Shown: positions 42,845 to 52,494 of the stretch, in pieces
Layout of the letters: each line of letters starts with the position of its first letter
How positions within the stretch are numbered: position 1 is the stretch's first letter
Source of the DNA: Candidatus Melainabacteria bacterium
GTDB lineage: Bacteria; Cyanobacteriota; Vampirovibrionia; Obscuribacterales; Obscuribacteraceae
Length of the DNA: 64,000 bases
Reading direction: 5' to 3'
Assembly (NCBI GenBank): GCA_003963305.1
Contig: RXJR01000016.1
Location: 1 to 64,000 of the forward strand
Notes under the pieces: generated by a model
Databases searched by the model: none
What the model saw: only the letters and a program-made list of their open reading frames with translations
What the model was told of the DNA's origin: nothing
Made by a program: the position numbers and the translations under genes

Positions 42845-43693
42845 ATGGGCGCTTGGACATTAGGAATTCTAGTAGTAGTGGGCGGCACGCTCGGCTCCGT
42901 TGCCGGCATGTTGTGGGTGAGGAAATATTTCAATCTTGCCAAGCTGGAATCGCACCATGAGGTCGCTGGGTACTTACTGTCTGTCATAGGCACACTATAT
43001 GCGGTGCTATTAGGACTGATTGTCGTAGATGGTCAGAGCAAGTATCAGCAAGCACAGTTGATGACAGAAACTGAAGCAAATGCAGCGGCAGATATGTTTT
43101 TAATCAGTCAAGCATTCTCCGATCCTACAAGGCAAAGAATACAAGATGGCATTGCCGAGTATGTCAATGTCGTACTCGATGAAGAGTGGGGCAAAGAGGT
43201 GCACAGAGACATCCTCACTGAGGGCAGCGTGGTGCCGCTGAGAAAGGTCTGGCAGACGATGGCATCATATGAACCGGTCACAAACCGTGAACAAGCTTGC
43301 TACAGCACAATGTTGACCACGCTTGGTGAAATGGCTGATGCCCGTCGATACCGTGTCGTCAGCACACGCGGAGGAACGTCGGAAATCCTATGGGGCGTGC
43401 TTATAGCGGGCGGAATATGTACGGTTCTCTTCACCTATTTTTTCGGCGTTGAAAATGCTGTTGCCCACATCGCTATGACCACACTCGTCTCGCTTTGCTT
43501 GTCTCTAAATGTCATGCTGGTTGTACTGTTCAGTAATCCGTATCGCGGAGATATGAGAATTCAACCGGAAGGTTTTAGACATGACCAGAGAATGATGCAG
43601 ACCTTGCTGAAAGAGCGGAAAGATGGAAAATTTCCACTTGTTGAACCAAAGCCAACCAGTCAACCCGGCGAAACGGTCCCGTCCTCCCCATGA
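42845..43693 (+). CDS. DUF4239-like (bestrophin-like) membrane protein
   Basis: 282 residues. Four membrane helices: about 5-25, 43-62, 182-205 and 212-236, with a cytoplasmic helical domain (about 70-175) between pairs. VGGTLGSVAGMLWVRKYFNL, then HHEVAGYLLSVIGTLYAVLLGLIVVD, match the DUF4239/bestrophin-like arrangement in which the second helix lines a pore-like channel; the ion is unknown. GGGAG before ATG 42845. The C-terminal 25 residues are Pro/Ser-rich. 37 bases after tex. Confidence 0.75.
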   Translation: MGAWTLGILVVVGGTLGSVAGMLWVRKYFNLAKLESHHEVAGYLLSVIGTLYAVLLGLIVVDGQSKYQQAQLMTETEANAAADMFLISQAFSDPTRQRIQDGIAEYVNVVLDEEWGKEVHRDILTEGSVVPLRKVWQTMASYEPVTNREQACYSTMLTTLGEMADARRYRVVSTRGGTSEILWGVLIAGGICTVLFTYFFGVENAVAHIAMTTLVSLCLSLNVMLVVLFSNPYRGDMRIQPEGFRHDQRMMQTLLKERKDGKFPLVEPKPTSQPGETVPSSP

Positions 43694-43934
43694 CATCAAC
43701 CATTTAAGAGCGGCTGTGCCGGTCAGCAGCGCTGGTAAGGTAAACAGCTTGCAATAGCAAAATAGCAATGTCATTAATTTTTCGAGATTGCATATTTAGA
43801 TCTGCTATCTTGAAGGCTCAGACTGCCATAAATGCCGTTGTTGAGCCTCCTCGTAGTGCTTCCGGCAAGTCAGTCGTGGCTCAGGTTCTCTGAGCAGGCA
43901 TCCCACAATTCACGAATGTAGCAGGAGAGTCAGG

Positions 43935-46808
43935 ATGAGTACCGTCAAAGCCTTGGTCAACCCTTTGAAAGATTTGCAAAAGTTCGGTCAATCCGTCTGG
44001 CTCGACTATATTCAACGGAGTTTGATCAAATCGGGCGAACTGAAGCGGTTCATCGATGAAGATGGTCTGCGCGGCATCACCTCTAACCCATCGATTTTCG
44101 AAAAAGCAATCGGCGGAAGCACCGACTACAACGATTTCATTGCCTCGATTCGCGACTCCAACCTTGACGCAGCAGGGATTTTTGAGAAGCTGGCCATCCG
44201 CGATATTCAAGAAGCCGCTGATATCCTTCTTCCGGTTTATAACGAAACAAACAAGCGCGACGGCTATGTAAGTCTCGAAGTTTCGCCGCTCATCGCCAAT
44301 GACACCAAAGCCACTCTGGCAGAAGCGAAGAAGTTATGGAGAGAAGTAGCCAGACCAAACGTGATGATCAAAGTGCCAGCAACTGAAGCCGGCATACCTG
44401 CCATCAGAGAGCTGATATCAGACGGCGTCAACGTGAATGTAACCCTTTTGTTCTCCGAGCAGACATACGAGCGGGTTGCAGACGCTTATATCGCCGGTCT
44501 GGAATCACTTGCCTCTAAAGGTGGTGACATAAACAGTGTCGCCAGCGTTGCGAGCTTCTTCATCAGCCGCATCGACACGGATGTCGACACCATCGTCAGC
44601 GCCCGTCTTGCGCAGACCAAAGATGACACTCAAAAGCAGTTGTTAAACAGCGTGCTTGGAAAGGTGGCCGTAGCTAACGCTAAATTGACCTACGAACGCT
44701 ACACACAAATCTTCTCCGGCAGCCGCTGGGAGAAATTGAAAGCTAAGGGAGCACAAACTCAGAGAGTACTCTGGGCAAGCACTTCCACGAAAAATCCAAA
44801 GTACCCGGAAACAATGTATGTCGACGAGTTAATTGGACCAGACACTGTCAACACGATTCCACCGGCAACCTTTGAAGCTTTCAAGAAGAACGGCAAGGCG
44901 CAACTGACTCTTACTGAAAATCTGGATGACGCTCGCCAGGTCATGGATAACCTGGAGAAGTTGAACATCTCCATCAAAGACGTCACTGACAATCTTGTCG
45001 TTCAAGGCGTAAAGCTATTTGCTGATGCTTTCAACAAACTCACCGACACTGTGGCGAAACAGAGAGCAGAGTTAAAAATAGGAAAAGAACAATTCAGTTA
45101 CCGCCTGCCTGAAGAACAGACTCGCGTGTTGCATGCAACTTTGAAAGAGTGGCAGGAGAGCGGCAAAGTTAAAAAACTTTGGAAGAGAGACGCCTCCTTG
45201 TGGACAAACGAAGACGAAGCGCTCTGGCTGGATTGGCTGACAATCACAGACGACATGCGCAAAGAACTCGAAAGCATCAAGAATTTCGCAGCTGAGATCA
45301 AAGCGGCAGGATTCACTCATGCAGTGTTGCTCGGTATGGGGGGATCAAGCCTCTGTCCCGAAGTTATGAGTCTCACTTTTGGACACATCGCCGGCTATCC
45401 GGACTTGAAAATTCTCGATTCTACAGACCCGGGACAGATTGCCACTCTGGAAAAATCAATCGATCTCGCCAAAACCCTCTTCATCGTCTCCAGCAAGTCG
45501 GGAAGCACCCTTGAGCCGAATATCTACAAACAGTATTTCTTCAAAAAGGTAGCTGACCTGGTCGGTAAGGACAAAGCAGGAAAGCAATTCATCGCCATCA
45601 CTGATCCTGGATCGAAAATGCAGAAGGTGGCGGAACAAGACAAATTCCGCAAAATCTTCTTCGGAGTGCCCGGCATCGGTGGTCGCTATTCGGCCCTTTC
45701 CAACTTCGGACTGGTACCGTCCGCGGTGATGGGCGTGGACTTGCAAAAATTCATGGACAAAACCGAAGAGATGGTTCGGGCTTGTTCACCAGAGACACCA
45801 ATCGACGAGAACCCTGGTGTGGTACTGGGTGTGATGCTCGGCTTGATGGCTAACGCCGGTCGAGACAAGTTGACTCTGATTGCCTCTCCCGGCATTCACG
45901 ACATCGGCGCCTGGCTCGAACAACTTCTTGCCGAATCAACAGGCAAAGTTGGAAAAGGCATTGTTCCAGTCGACAGAGAACCTATCGGCGCTCCGAATGT
46001 TTATGGCAAAGACAGATTCTTCGCTTACCTACGCTTAGACAACGCAGCCGACCCTGACCAAGATCGTCTCGTCGAAGCACTGGAAAAGGCCAACCAGCCT
46101 GTGGTTCGTATCAACGTTCCGGACATTTACTGCATCGGCCAAGAATTTTTCCGCTGGGAAATTGCAACGGCTGTCGCCGGTTCGATTATTGGTATTAACG
46201 CCTTCAACCAACCTGACGTCGAAGCAAGTAAGATTGCCACCAAGCAAATTACTGAAGCTTACGAAAAGAATGGTTCACTGCCTGAAGAAAAGCCATTCTA
46301 TGAAGGCGAGGGAGTGAAGCTGTTTTCAGACGATAAGAACGTCAACGAACTGAACGCCGCTTTGGGAGCACACCCGAAATCGTTAGCCGGTTATTTGAAA
46401 GCTCACACGTCCAGAGTAAAAGCTGGTGACTACTTCGCCATTCTCGGTTATATAGAGATGAACGAAAAGCACGAACAGCAGCTACAGACTGTTCGCCTTG
46501 CAGTGAGAGATTTCAAAAAGGCGGCAACGTGCCTTGGCTTCGGTCCTCGTTTTCAACATTCGACCGGTCAAGCCTACAAAGGTGGACCGAACACAGGTGT
46601 CTTCTTGCAAGTAACCTGTGATCACAAAAACGACCTCGACGTTCCAGATCAGAAATACACTTTTGGAGTAGTAGAAGCAGCACAAGCCCGTGGAGACGGT
46701 CAGGTGCTTGCAGAGAGGGGTCGCAGAATGTTGCGCGTTCACTTGAGCGACGTAGAACAAGGTCTGGCAACTCTGGAAGCTGCTGCTAAGCAGTCTCAAC
46801 AGAAATAA
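43935..46808 (+). CDS. Bifunctional transaldolase/phosphoglucose isomerase
   Basis: 957 residues, a fusion. Residues about 1-370 are transaldolase: GLRGITSNPSIFEKAI, active-site Lys about 145 in NVMIKVPATEAG, and VNVTLLFSEQTYERV. Residues about 385-957 are a glucose-6-phosphate isomerase: GMGGSSLCPEV, SSKSGSTLEPN, and GVPGIGGRYSALSNFG. It links the fructose-6-phosphate node of glycolysis with the non-oxidative pentose phosphate pathway. AGGAG precedes ATG 43935. First gene of an operon with gnd and glk. Such fusions are known in several bacterial groups. Confidence 0.95.
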   Translation: MSTVKALVNPLKDLQKFGQSVWLDYIQRSLIKSGELKRFIDEDGLRGITSNPSIFEKAIGGSTDYNDFIASIRDSNLDAAGIFEKLAIRDIQEAADILLPVYNETNKRDGYVSLEVSPLIANDTKATLAEAKKLWREVARPNVMIKVPATEAGIPAIRELISDGVNVNVTLLFSEQTYERVADAYIAGLESLASKGGDINSVASVASFFISRIDTDVDTIVSARLAQTKDDTQKQLLNSVLGKVAVANAKLTYERYTQIFSGSRWEKLKAKGAQTQRVLWASTSTKNPKYPETMYVDELIGPDTVNTIPPATFEAFKKNGKAQLTLTENLDDARQVMDNLEKLNISIKDVTDNLVVQGVKLFADAFNKLTDTVAKQRAELKIGKEQFSYRLPEEQTRVLHATLKEWQESGKVKKLWKRDASLWTNEDEALWLDWLTITDDMRKELESIKNFAAEIKAAGFTHAVLLGMGGSSLCPEVMSLTFGHIAGYPDLKILDSTDPGQIATLEKSIDLAKTLFIVSSKSGSTLEPNIYKQYFFKKVADLVGKDKAGKQFIAITDPGSKMQKVAEQDKFRKIFFGVPGIGGRYSALSNFGLVPSAVMGVDLQKFMDKTEEMVRACSPETPIDENPGVVLGVMLGLMANAGRDKLTLIASPGIHDIGAWLEQLLAESTGKVGKGIVPVDREPIGAPNVYGKDRFFAYLRLDNAADPDQDRLVEALEKANQPVVRINVPDIYCIGQEFFRWEIATAVAGSIIGINAFNQPDVEASKIATKQITEAYEKNGSLPEEKPFYEGEGVKLFSDDKNVNELNAALGAHPKSLAGYLKAHTSRVKAGDYFAILGYIEMNEKHEQQLQTVRLAVRDFKKAATCLGFGPRFQHSTGQAYKGGPNTGVFLQVTCDHKNDLDVPDQKYTFGVVEAAQARGDGQVLAERGRRMLRVHLSDVEQGLATLEAAAKQSQQK

Positions 46809-46847
46809 GTCCATCACATAAAACAGCACTACAGAGAGAGAAACAAT

Positions 46848-47840
46848 ATGCAGTTAGGCATGGTGGGACTCGGTCGCATGGGCAGCAATATGGTGCGGCG
46901 ACTGATTAGAGCTGGTCATGATTGCGTGGTCTATGACCATCTTCCAGGACCGGGAAAGGAGCTCGAAAAGGAAGGAGCCAATGCGGCTGATTCGCTGGAA
47001 TCATTCATCAGCAAACTATCGAAGCCAAGGCACGTATGGGTTATGGTGCCGGCTGGGGCTCCTACGGAAGAGGCAATCTCCAATCTGGCTAATTTGATGG
47101 ATCCAGGCGATGTTATCGTCGATGGAGGCAACTCCTATTACAAAGACGACATCAGAAGAGCGGAAGAGCTCAAACCTAAGCGCATCAACTTCGTTGATTG
47201 CGGCACCAGCGGCGGTGTGTGGGGTCTGGACAGGGGCTACTGCCTGATGGTTGGCGGCGACAGAGACGTGGTGCGGGAACTGTATCCTGTTTTGCGAGCG
47301 CTGGCACCAGGTGTAGGGTCGATAGATCGTACTCCCGGACGTGAACACATTGACAGTACAGCCGAAGAAGGCTTCTTACACTGCGGACCGGTTGGTTCCG
47401 GGCACTTCGTAAAAATGGTGCACAACGGCATAGAATACGGCTTGATGCAAGCCTATGCGGAAGGATTTGAAATATTCAGGAAAGCAAATTCCGAGCACTT
47501 GCCTGAAAACCGCCGATACAATCTCGACATCGCCGACATTGCCGAGGTATGGAGAAGGGGCAGCGTAGTGGGTTCCTGGCTTCTGGACCTGACCGCTTCC
47601 GCTCTTGCCGGTGACCCAGACCTGGTCAACTACAGCGGCTACGTAGAAGATTCAGGCGAAGGTCGATGGACTGTTCAGGCGGCGATCGAGGAGGCTGTAC
47701 CGGCTGAAGTCCTATCTGCAGCTCTATACACACGCTTTCGCTCAAGAGAAGTAAGTCCGTTCAGCGACAAACTTCTTTCGGCCATGCGGCACAGCTTCGG
47801 CGGCCACATCGAACTGAAGCCGGCTCCAGCGAAGAAATAG
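46848..47840 (+). CDS. gnd: 6-phosphogluconate dehydrogenase, short NAD-preferring type
   Basis: 330 residues, shorter than the 470-residue NADP enzyme. Rossmann motif [13 protein letters not shown], then VVYDH after the second strand: no NRT motif that binds the NADP phosphate, which points to NAD. Catalytic landmarks: [31 protein letters not shown], and [20 protein letters not shown] with catalytic Lys. Oxidatively decarboxylates 6-phosphogluconate to ribulose 5-phosphate. 39 bases after tal-pgi, 4 bases before glk. No zwf in the window. Confidence 0.93.
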   Translation: MQLGMVGLGRMGSNMVRRLIRAGHDCVVYDHLPGPGKELEKEGANAADSLESFISKLSKPRHVWVMVPAGAPTEEAISNLANLMDPGDVIVDGGNSYYKDDIRRAEELKPKRINFVDCGTSGGVWGLDRGYCLMVGGDRDVVRELYPVLRALAPGVGSIDRTPGREHIDSTAEEGFLHCGPVGSGHFVKMVHNGIEYGLMQAYAEGFEIFRKANSEHLPENRRYNLDIADIAEVWRRGSVVGSWLLDLTASALAGDPDLVNYSGYVEDSGEGRWTVQAAIEEAVPAEVLSAALYTRFRSREVSPFSDKLLSAMRHSFGGHIELKPAPAKK

Positions 47841-47844
47841 TGTC

Positions 47845-48861
47845 ATGGCCGATACCATAATTTTAGCTGGTGATGTTGGTGGCACCAAAGCTAATCTGGC
47901 ATTTTATTCGCTTAAAAACACAAGGCTCCACTTACTGGTCCAAAAGCAGTATCCAAGCAACGGGTACGCGGATCTGCACGAGCTGATAGCTGAATTCATC
48001 CAGGAGACTCAGCTGAATGCAGACCATGTTTGCATTGCCGTGGCAGGGCCTGTTGTAGATGGGAGTTGCCATGCCACCAACCTCCCGTGGGTCATCGACG
48101 CCGGGCTTCTAGCAAAGCGACTCAACCTCAAGAACGTTGAGCTGATGAACGACCTCGAAGCCAATGCTCACGGCATTTATGAACTGACAGACGACGATTT
48201 TGTCACGATCAACAAAGGTGACATAAAAAAGCACGGCAATGTAGGCGTTATTTCTGCCGGCACCGGGCTTGGAGAAGCTGGAATTATCTGGGAAGACCGC
48301 AAAATGCGCCCTTTTGCATCAGAAGGCGGGCACTGCGACTTTGCACCGAATGGTCCGCTCCAGTTTGAACTTCTGCAGTACCTGCAGAAGAAATTCGATC
48401 ACGTCAGTTGTGAACGAGTTTTATCGGGACAGGGACTGCGAAACATTTACGACTTTCTTCGAGATCAAAATAAGTATCCACAACCAGAATGGCTAGCAGC
48501 GTCACTTAATGCAGGGGATGCACCATCAATAATTTCCAAGCATGGTCTCAAAGGCGAAACTGAAATCTGCGTCGAAGCGCTGAACATCTTCACTGATATT
48601 TATGGTGCTGAAGCAGGAAATCTGGCGCTGAAACTTATGGCCACGGGCGGAATATACATAGGCGGTGGCATCGCACCAAAAATGATTGCGAAGTTGAAAG
48701 AGCCCAGATTCCTCAAAGCATTTCTGGAGAAGGGTCGGTTGCGCAATGTGCTTGAAACGATACAAATCAAAGTTATCATGAATGACAAAACAGCACTGCT
48801 GGGCGCAGCCAGATGTGCTCTGATGCATGCCGGGATTTTCCATCATATCGGTGCGGTCTAG
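47845..48861 (+). CDS. glk: Glucokinase (Glk family)
   Basis: 338 residues. N-terminal phosphate-binding LAGDVGGTKANLAFYS, CIAVAGPVVDGSCHATNLPW, ELMNDLEANAHGI with the catalytic Asp, GVISAGTGLGEAGI, then SEGGHCDFAP and ATGGIYIGGGIAPK. This is the Glk (PF02685) group rather than ROK. Phosphorylates glucose to glucose 6-phosphate, feeding the fused isomerase. ATG 47845 lies 4 bases after the gnd stop. No regulator of its own visible. Confidence 0.95.
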   Translation: MADTIILAGDVGGTKANLAFYSLKNTRLHLLVQKQYPSNGYADLHELIAEFIQETQLNADHVCIAVAGPVVDGSCHATNLPWVIDAGLLAKRLNLKNVELMNDLEANAHGIYELTDDDFVTINKGDIKKHGNVGVISAGTGLGEAGIIWEDRKMRPFASEGGHCDFAPNGPLQFELLQYLQKKFDHVSCERVLSGQGLRNIYDFLRDQNKYPQPEWLAASLNAGDAPSIISKHGLKGETEICVEALNIFTDIYGAEAGNLALKLMATGGIYIGGGIAPKMIAKLKEPRFLKAFLEKGRLRNVLETIQIKVIMNDKTALLGAARCALMHAGIFHHIGAV

Positions 48862-48898
48862 CTTTCAACATAGTCTTTTTGAAGAGGAATTTTTCACT

Positions 48899-49426
48899 AT
48901 GCCAGTCGATACCCAATACCTTCTGAACAGGCTTGAACAACTGGGATTCAAAACAAATACCGTCGAACATCCGCCACTGCGAACCGTAGAAGAATCCAAA
49001 CAGCTGCGTGGGGAGTTGCCCGGTGCTCACGTGAAGAACCTGTTTCTAAAGGATAAATTCAAACGTTTCTGGCTGGTTGTTGCCCAGGAAGATACAAGCA
49101 TCAACTTAAAACAACTGGCCTCAATACTTGGTGCCGGTAAATTCTCCTTTGCTTCAGCGGATGAACTGTACGAGTACCTGGGAATAACTCCTGGTGCGGT
49201 TTCACCCCTGGCTCTAATCAATGACTCCGAGAAGAAGGTTGCAGTAGTACTCGATCAGCGCATGATGAGCACTTCGCCTTTGAACTTCCATCCCTTACGC
49301 AATGACATGACGATTGCCATCTCTACGCCGGACTTTTTAGCGTTCCTGAAAGACGTTGAACACACACCTCAAGTCATCAATATAGCGCAGCAAGCGGAAG
49401 CAGATAATGAAGCAACTGCTGTTTGA
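48899..49426 (+). CDS. YbaK/ProX-type aminoacyl-tRNA deacylase
   Basis: 175 residues from ATG 48899 (GAGG about 10 bases upstream), rejecting a longer frame that overlaps glk. YbaK-fold: VEHPPLRTVEESKQL, AHVKNLFLKDKFKRFWLVV with the catalytic Lys, and ITPGAVSPLALINDSEKKV. The pattern LKDKFKRFWLVVAQEDTSINLK fits PrdX/ProXp-ala, which hydrolyses Ala- or Cys-tRNA(Pro). Acts as a free-standing proofreading enzyme. 37 bases after glk, probably the last gene of the operon. Confidence 0.85.
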   Translation: MPVDTQYLLNRLEQLGFKTNTVEHPPLRTVEESKQLRGELPGAHVKNLFLKDKFKRFWLVVAQEDTSINLKQLASILGAGKFSFASADELYEYLGITPGAVSPLALINDSEKKVAVVLDQRMMSTSPLNFHPLRNDMTIAISTPDFLAFLKDVEHTPQVINIAQQAEADNEATAV

Positions 49427-49483
49427 GGGAACAGCTAGTGACGCCGCACGGAAAGCGGCTGGCTGATTAGAGCTATGCCGGCA

Positions 49484-50488
49484 CTATTGGCGTAAGTGCG
49501 GCACGTTTGGATAATTTTCGACGACTTTGTGAAAGATGTAGCCATATTGAATTGACTCGGAAATCATCTCTTGAGGCAGAAATAAAGCGTCCAGTCTTGC
49601 GTTGGCATATTCCGCAGGAAGTTGCAGAGGTAGTTCCGCCGATGGCAAGAACTGCTGTTTCTCGACGAGAAATGAACCGATGTAATTACCGTCGAAAACA
49701 AAACTGACCGAAATCGTGCCGCTGCCATCAGTAGACAATGTCAGACAAGCAGTTTGACCACGCTTGGAGAATTCATCCAATAACCCGAGCGCTACAGTCG
49801 GCGTATTCGAGACAGGAAGACCCTCGATCGGACAACCAAGGAACAAAGAAGACATAGACAAGATTATCTCTTCAGGCAAGGAATAGAGCTGCACGTCTGT
49901 GCCGCTCGACTGAAGATCTCCAATCATCAGATACATTGCAGTTTCGGTCGTGTATGGTTGCGGCTTTGGACTTTTAGTACCATATATGCAACCAACAACT
50001 CGTCCTTCGAAGAGCAAGGCTGCAGAACGTGAGAGCTTTTCTTCGTTTTGCGCCTTCAAGCAACCGGTAAACTTAGTATTCTCAATGTGCTCCATCAACT
50101 CAGCGAGCGTATGCTCGTTGCTCGTCATGGTGCGAATATTTCCATCAAGAGAGGGCATTACGACGTCGATAGCGCGTCGTAATTTCATGTTGGTAGGGTA
50201 AGAGTCAGCCCAGACAGAAAATGCATTAATGGAGTCGCTACTGGTGCTCAATTGAACGCGTTCAGTGGTGCCTATCATGTAAGCAAAAGTGAGCAGAGCT
50301 CTGTCACCGTGCATACAAACGAAAGTAGCAGGCACCTGACGACCAATATCCAGAGGGTCTTGACTAGGCAGAAAACCCTTAATGCCGGCCGGTGCAACTG
50401 TTACCAGATAGCCACCGGTTTCCGGTGCCTCAACACGGCACAGGACGCTCTGTCCAGGACGATAGCCTTTTGTTTCGCCAGCAGTCAT
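49484..50488 (-). CDS. Protein with S1-like N-terminus and PATAN/DUF4388-like middle
   Basis: 334 residues. Residues about 8-70 resemble an S1/OB fold (RPGQSVLCRVEAPETGGYLV, then VAPAGIKGFLPSQD, the five-strand pattern of S1). Residues about 108-180 have a DUF4388/PATAN look: LAELMEHIENTKFTGCLKAQ, then SAALLFEGRVVGCIYGTKSP, a family found in c-di-GMP and two-component signalling proteins. The rest (180-334) is mixed alpha/beta with no recognised family. No signal peptide. Its ATG at 50488 lies 36 bases after the end of the RlpA gene on the same strand. Annotation is tentative. Confidence 0.6.
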   Translation of the reverse strand: MTAGETKGYRPGQSVLCRVEAPETGGYLVTVAPAGIKGFLPSQDPLDIGRQVPATFVCMHGDRALLTFAYMIGTTERVQLSTSSDSINAFSVWADSYPTNMKLRRAIDVVMPSLDGNIRTMTSNEHTLAELMEHIENTKFTGCLKAQNEEKLSRSAALLFEGRVVGCIYGTKSPKPQPYTTETAMYLMIGDLQSSGTDVQLYSLPEEIILSMSSLFLGCPIEGLPVSNTPTVALGLLDEFSKRGQTACLTLSTDGSGTISVSFVFDGNYIGSFLVEKQQFLPSAELPLQLPAEYANARLDALFLPQEMISESIQYGYIFHKVVENYPNVPHLRQ

Positions 50489-50523
50489 GATGCCAGGATT
50501 TTAGCATCTTATCCGAGCGTCAA

Positions 50524-51093
50524 CTAGTCGGCTTTTGGTTTGGATGCCTGGGACTCGGAAGCGTCGTTACCTGACTGAGCCGCATTAACTTTAAGAGGCT
50601 CAGAAGCATTCTCAGCAGAGGCAATTACCTTACTCTGGTTGACACCGTCTACCGCAGTTTTTCCTGACTTTGTAGGACCCTCTATGTCAATTGCATTGAC
50701 CACGCTCTTTCCGGCATAGCAGACCACTCTACCCAGCCCGGTGATACCTAGTTTGCGCGCCGCTGCTTTTGAGAGGTCCACTACTCTGTTGTGAGCGTAG
50801 GGACCACGATCGTTGACGATCACCTCGCAACAAGAGCCTGTATCCGGATTCTTCACTAGAATTTTGGTGCCAAATGGCAATGATCGGTGCGCACAAGTCA
50901 ACTTCGAATTATCGAAAATCTCTCCGGATGCGGTTTTACGCCCGTTGAATTTGTCGGCATAGAACGAAGCCACACCATGAAAAACCTTCCCAATTTTTGA
51001 CTCTATTTTGCGAATCGGCGAAGATAGTGCCGGTGTCGTGAAAATGAGCAACACAAAGACAACAGCGCAAAAATAGCGCACGATGTTAATCAT
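50524..51093 (-). CDS. RlpA-type exported protein (double-psi beta-barrel)
   Basis: 189 residues from ATG 51093 (TTG 51099 also possible). Signal peptide about 1-25. Domain residues about 38-125: GVASFYADKFNGRKTASGEI, CAHRSLPFGTKILVKN, VNDRGPYAHNRVVDLSKAAA, the RlpA signature. RlpA proteins are septal-ring lytic transglycosylases or inactive relatives that bind peptidoglycan; the catalytic acid pair cannot be judged by eye. No SPOR domain. The C-terminal 60 residues are low-complexity, Ser/Ala-rich. Outer membrane or periplasm. Confidence 0.88.
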   Translation of the reverse strand: MINIVRYFCAVVFVLLIFTTPALSSPIRKIESKIGKVFHGVASFYADKFNGRKTASGEIFDNSKLTCAHRSLPFGTKILVKNPDTGSCCEVIVNDRGPYAHNRVVDLSKAAARKLGITGLGRVVCYAGKSVVNAIDIEGPTKSGKTAVDGVNQSKVIASAENASEPLKVNAAQSGNDASESQASKPKAD

Positions 51094-51211
51094 GATCAAA
51101 GTCTCTTAAAGTCTATCGCTGTGCAGAAAGCAGCTGTTTAGCTTTCGTGCTGGTCTCGACGAAGCTCTTCACTTTTAAGTTCCCGCGCTGCGCCATACGC
51201 CGACAATGGCT

Positions 51212-52336
51212 CTAACCAGCGAGGATTGCTCTGGATCGCTTACGCAGGTCTTCGGCTTCGAAAGTACGCCCCTGAGCGCTGTACAACTCCGCCAGGTCCT
51301 TCAGCGCATTACCGACCGCTTTGTGATCTGGTCCATAGTTCTTTTCGTATATTTGCACAGCGAGATTTGTTAGAGCAGCAGCTTTATCGTACTTCTTGCG
51401 CTCCTCGTAGAATTTGGCCATCGACAACAAGGTCGTTGCCACTTCGGGATGTTCGGTGCCCAGCACCGTCGAAAAAAGTTCCAGAGCGCGGCGATACAAC
51501 ATCGCGGCCTCACCATCTCTGCTCATTTTGTAGTACAAGACCGCAAGATTATGCAAGTTGGTGGCAATCTCAGAGTGATCAGGCTCCGGATTTTTTTCGT
51601 ATATCTCAAGAGAGCGCTTGTACAGAGGCTCCGCCTCGGCGTACTTACCCTGATACGAATAGTTGTTGGCCAGGCTGCGAAGTGTTTCAGCCACTTCGGC
51701 GTGGTCCATTCCCAGCAACTCTTCTTTCACCGACAGTGTCTTCAGGTAGTAGGCATCAGCATCCGCAAATCGTCCCTGTTTTCGATAAATTCGAGCCAGA
51801 GTCTTCAATCCGTTCGCTACTTCCTTGCTGACCAGACCTGCATTTGCTTCTTTAACAGCCAGGGCGCGCAGCATCAGAGGTTCGCATTCGTTGAAATTGC
51901 CAACCGAAGCGTAGAAATTAGCAAGCTCTTGTAAACTATCAGCTACATCAAGATGTTCAGCACCAAGCATGCTCTCTTTAATCTGCAGCGCCTGACGATA
52001 AAGCTGTTCGCACTCGTGCAATTTGCCCTGAAAACCCTGATTCTTGGCCAGCGCTGTCAAGCATTCAGCCACTTCTATGCTCTGGTCGCCAAGATTACGT
52101 GCTCTAAGCTCAAGTGCCTCGGTTATGCGCGGCTCGGCCTGCTGATATTGACCGACTGAATTGTAGAGGGTTGCCAAATCTAAGCAGCTAGTGGCGATCT
52201 GCAAATCGCGGTAATTTTGCCTGGCGAACTCCAGAGCCTCAAACCAGGCTTTCTCGCAGTCTTCGTATCGTTGCTCGACGAAGGCCAACTGACCTGCCTG
52301 CCGCAGTTCTTCCCAGTCCAATTTGACATCCTGCAT
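51212..52336 (-). CDS. Kinesin light chain-type TPR protein
   Basis: 374 residues from ATG 52336; the frame extends to TTG 52354. Eight or so TPR pairs of the kinesin-light-chain kind with period 42 (for example AEPRITEALELRARNLGDQS, YRQALQIKESMLGAEHLDVA, LKTLSVKEELLGMDHAEVA, YKRSLEIYEKNPEPDHSEIA, YRRALELFSTVLGTEHPEVA). No signal peptide, membrane helix or catalytic domain. Scaffold; partner unknown. Stand-alone gene on the minus strand. Confidence 0.85.
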   Translation of the reverse strand: MQDVKLDWEELRQAGQLAFVEQRYEDCEKAWFEALEFARQNYRDLQIATSCLDLATLYNSVGQYQQAEPRITEALELRARNLGDQSIEVAECLTALAKNQGFQGKLHECEQLYRQALQIKESMLGAEHLDVADSLQELANFYASVGNFNECEPLMLRALAVKEANAGLVSKEVANGLKTLARIYRKQGRFADADAYYLKTLSVKEELLGMDHAEVAETLRSLANNYSYQGKYAEAEPLYKRSLEIYEKNPEPDHSEIATNLHNLAVLYYKMSRDGEAAMLYRRALELFSTVLGTEHPEVATTLLSMAKFYEERKKYDKAAALTNLAVQIYEKNYGPDHKAVGNALKDLAELYSAQGRTFEAEDLRKRSRAILAG

Positions 52337-52494
52337 CTTGTATCCGCCCAGCAAGCCCGGAATTATTATCCTCCCACATACTGTAAAACAAAACTGCTTG
52401 ACTTTGGCAACCCATTAAGCGGAGTAACGCTTATCCTCTGTGACGGGGAAGGAGTTCAGATGGAAGCTCGCGGTTCGACGCGGTGTTATGTTAG

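Noticed and set aside
49437-49465. GCCGC...GCGGC hairpin after the YbaK-type gene as terminator
   Set aside because: Only a 5-bp stem and no T-tract.
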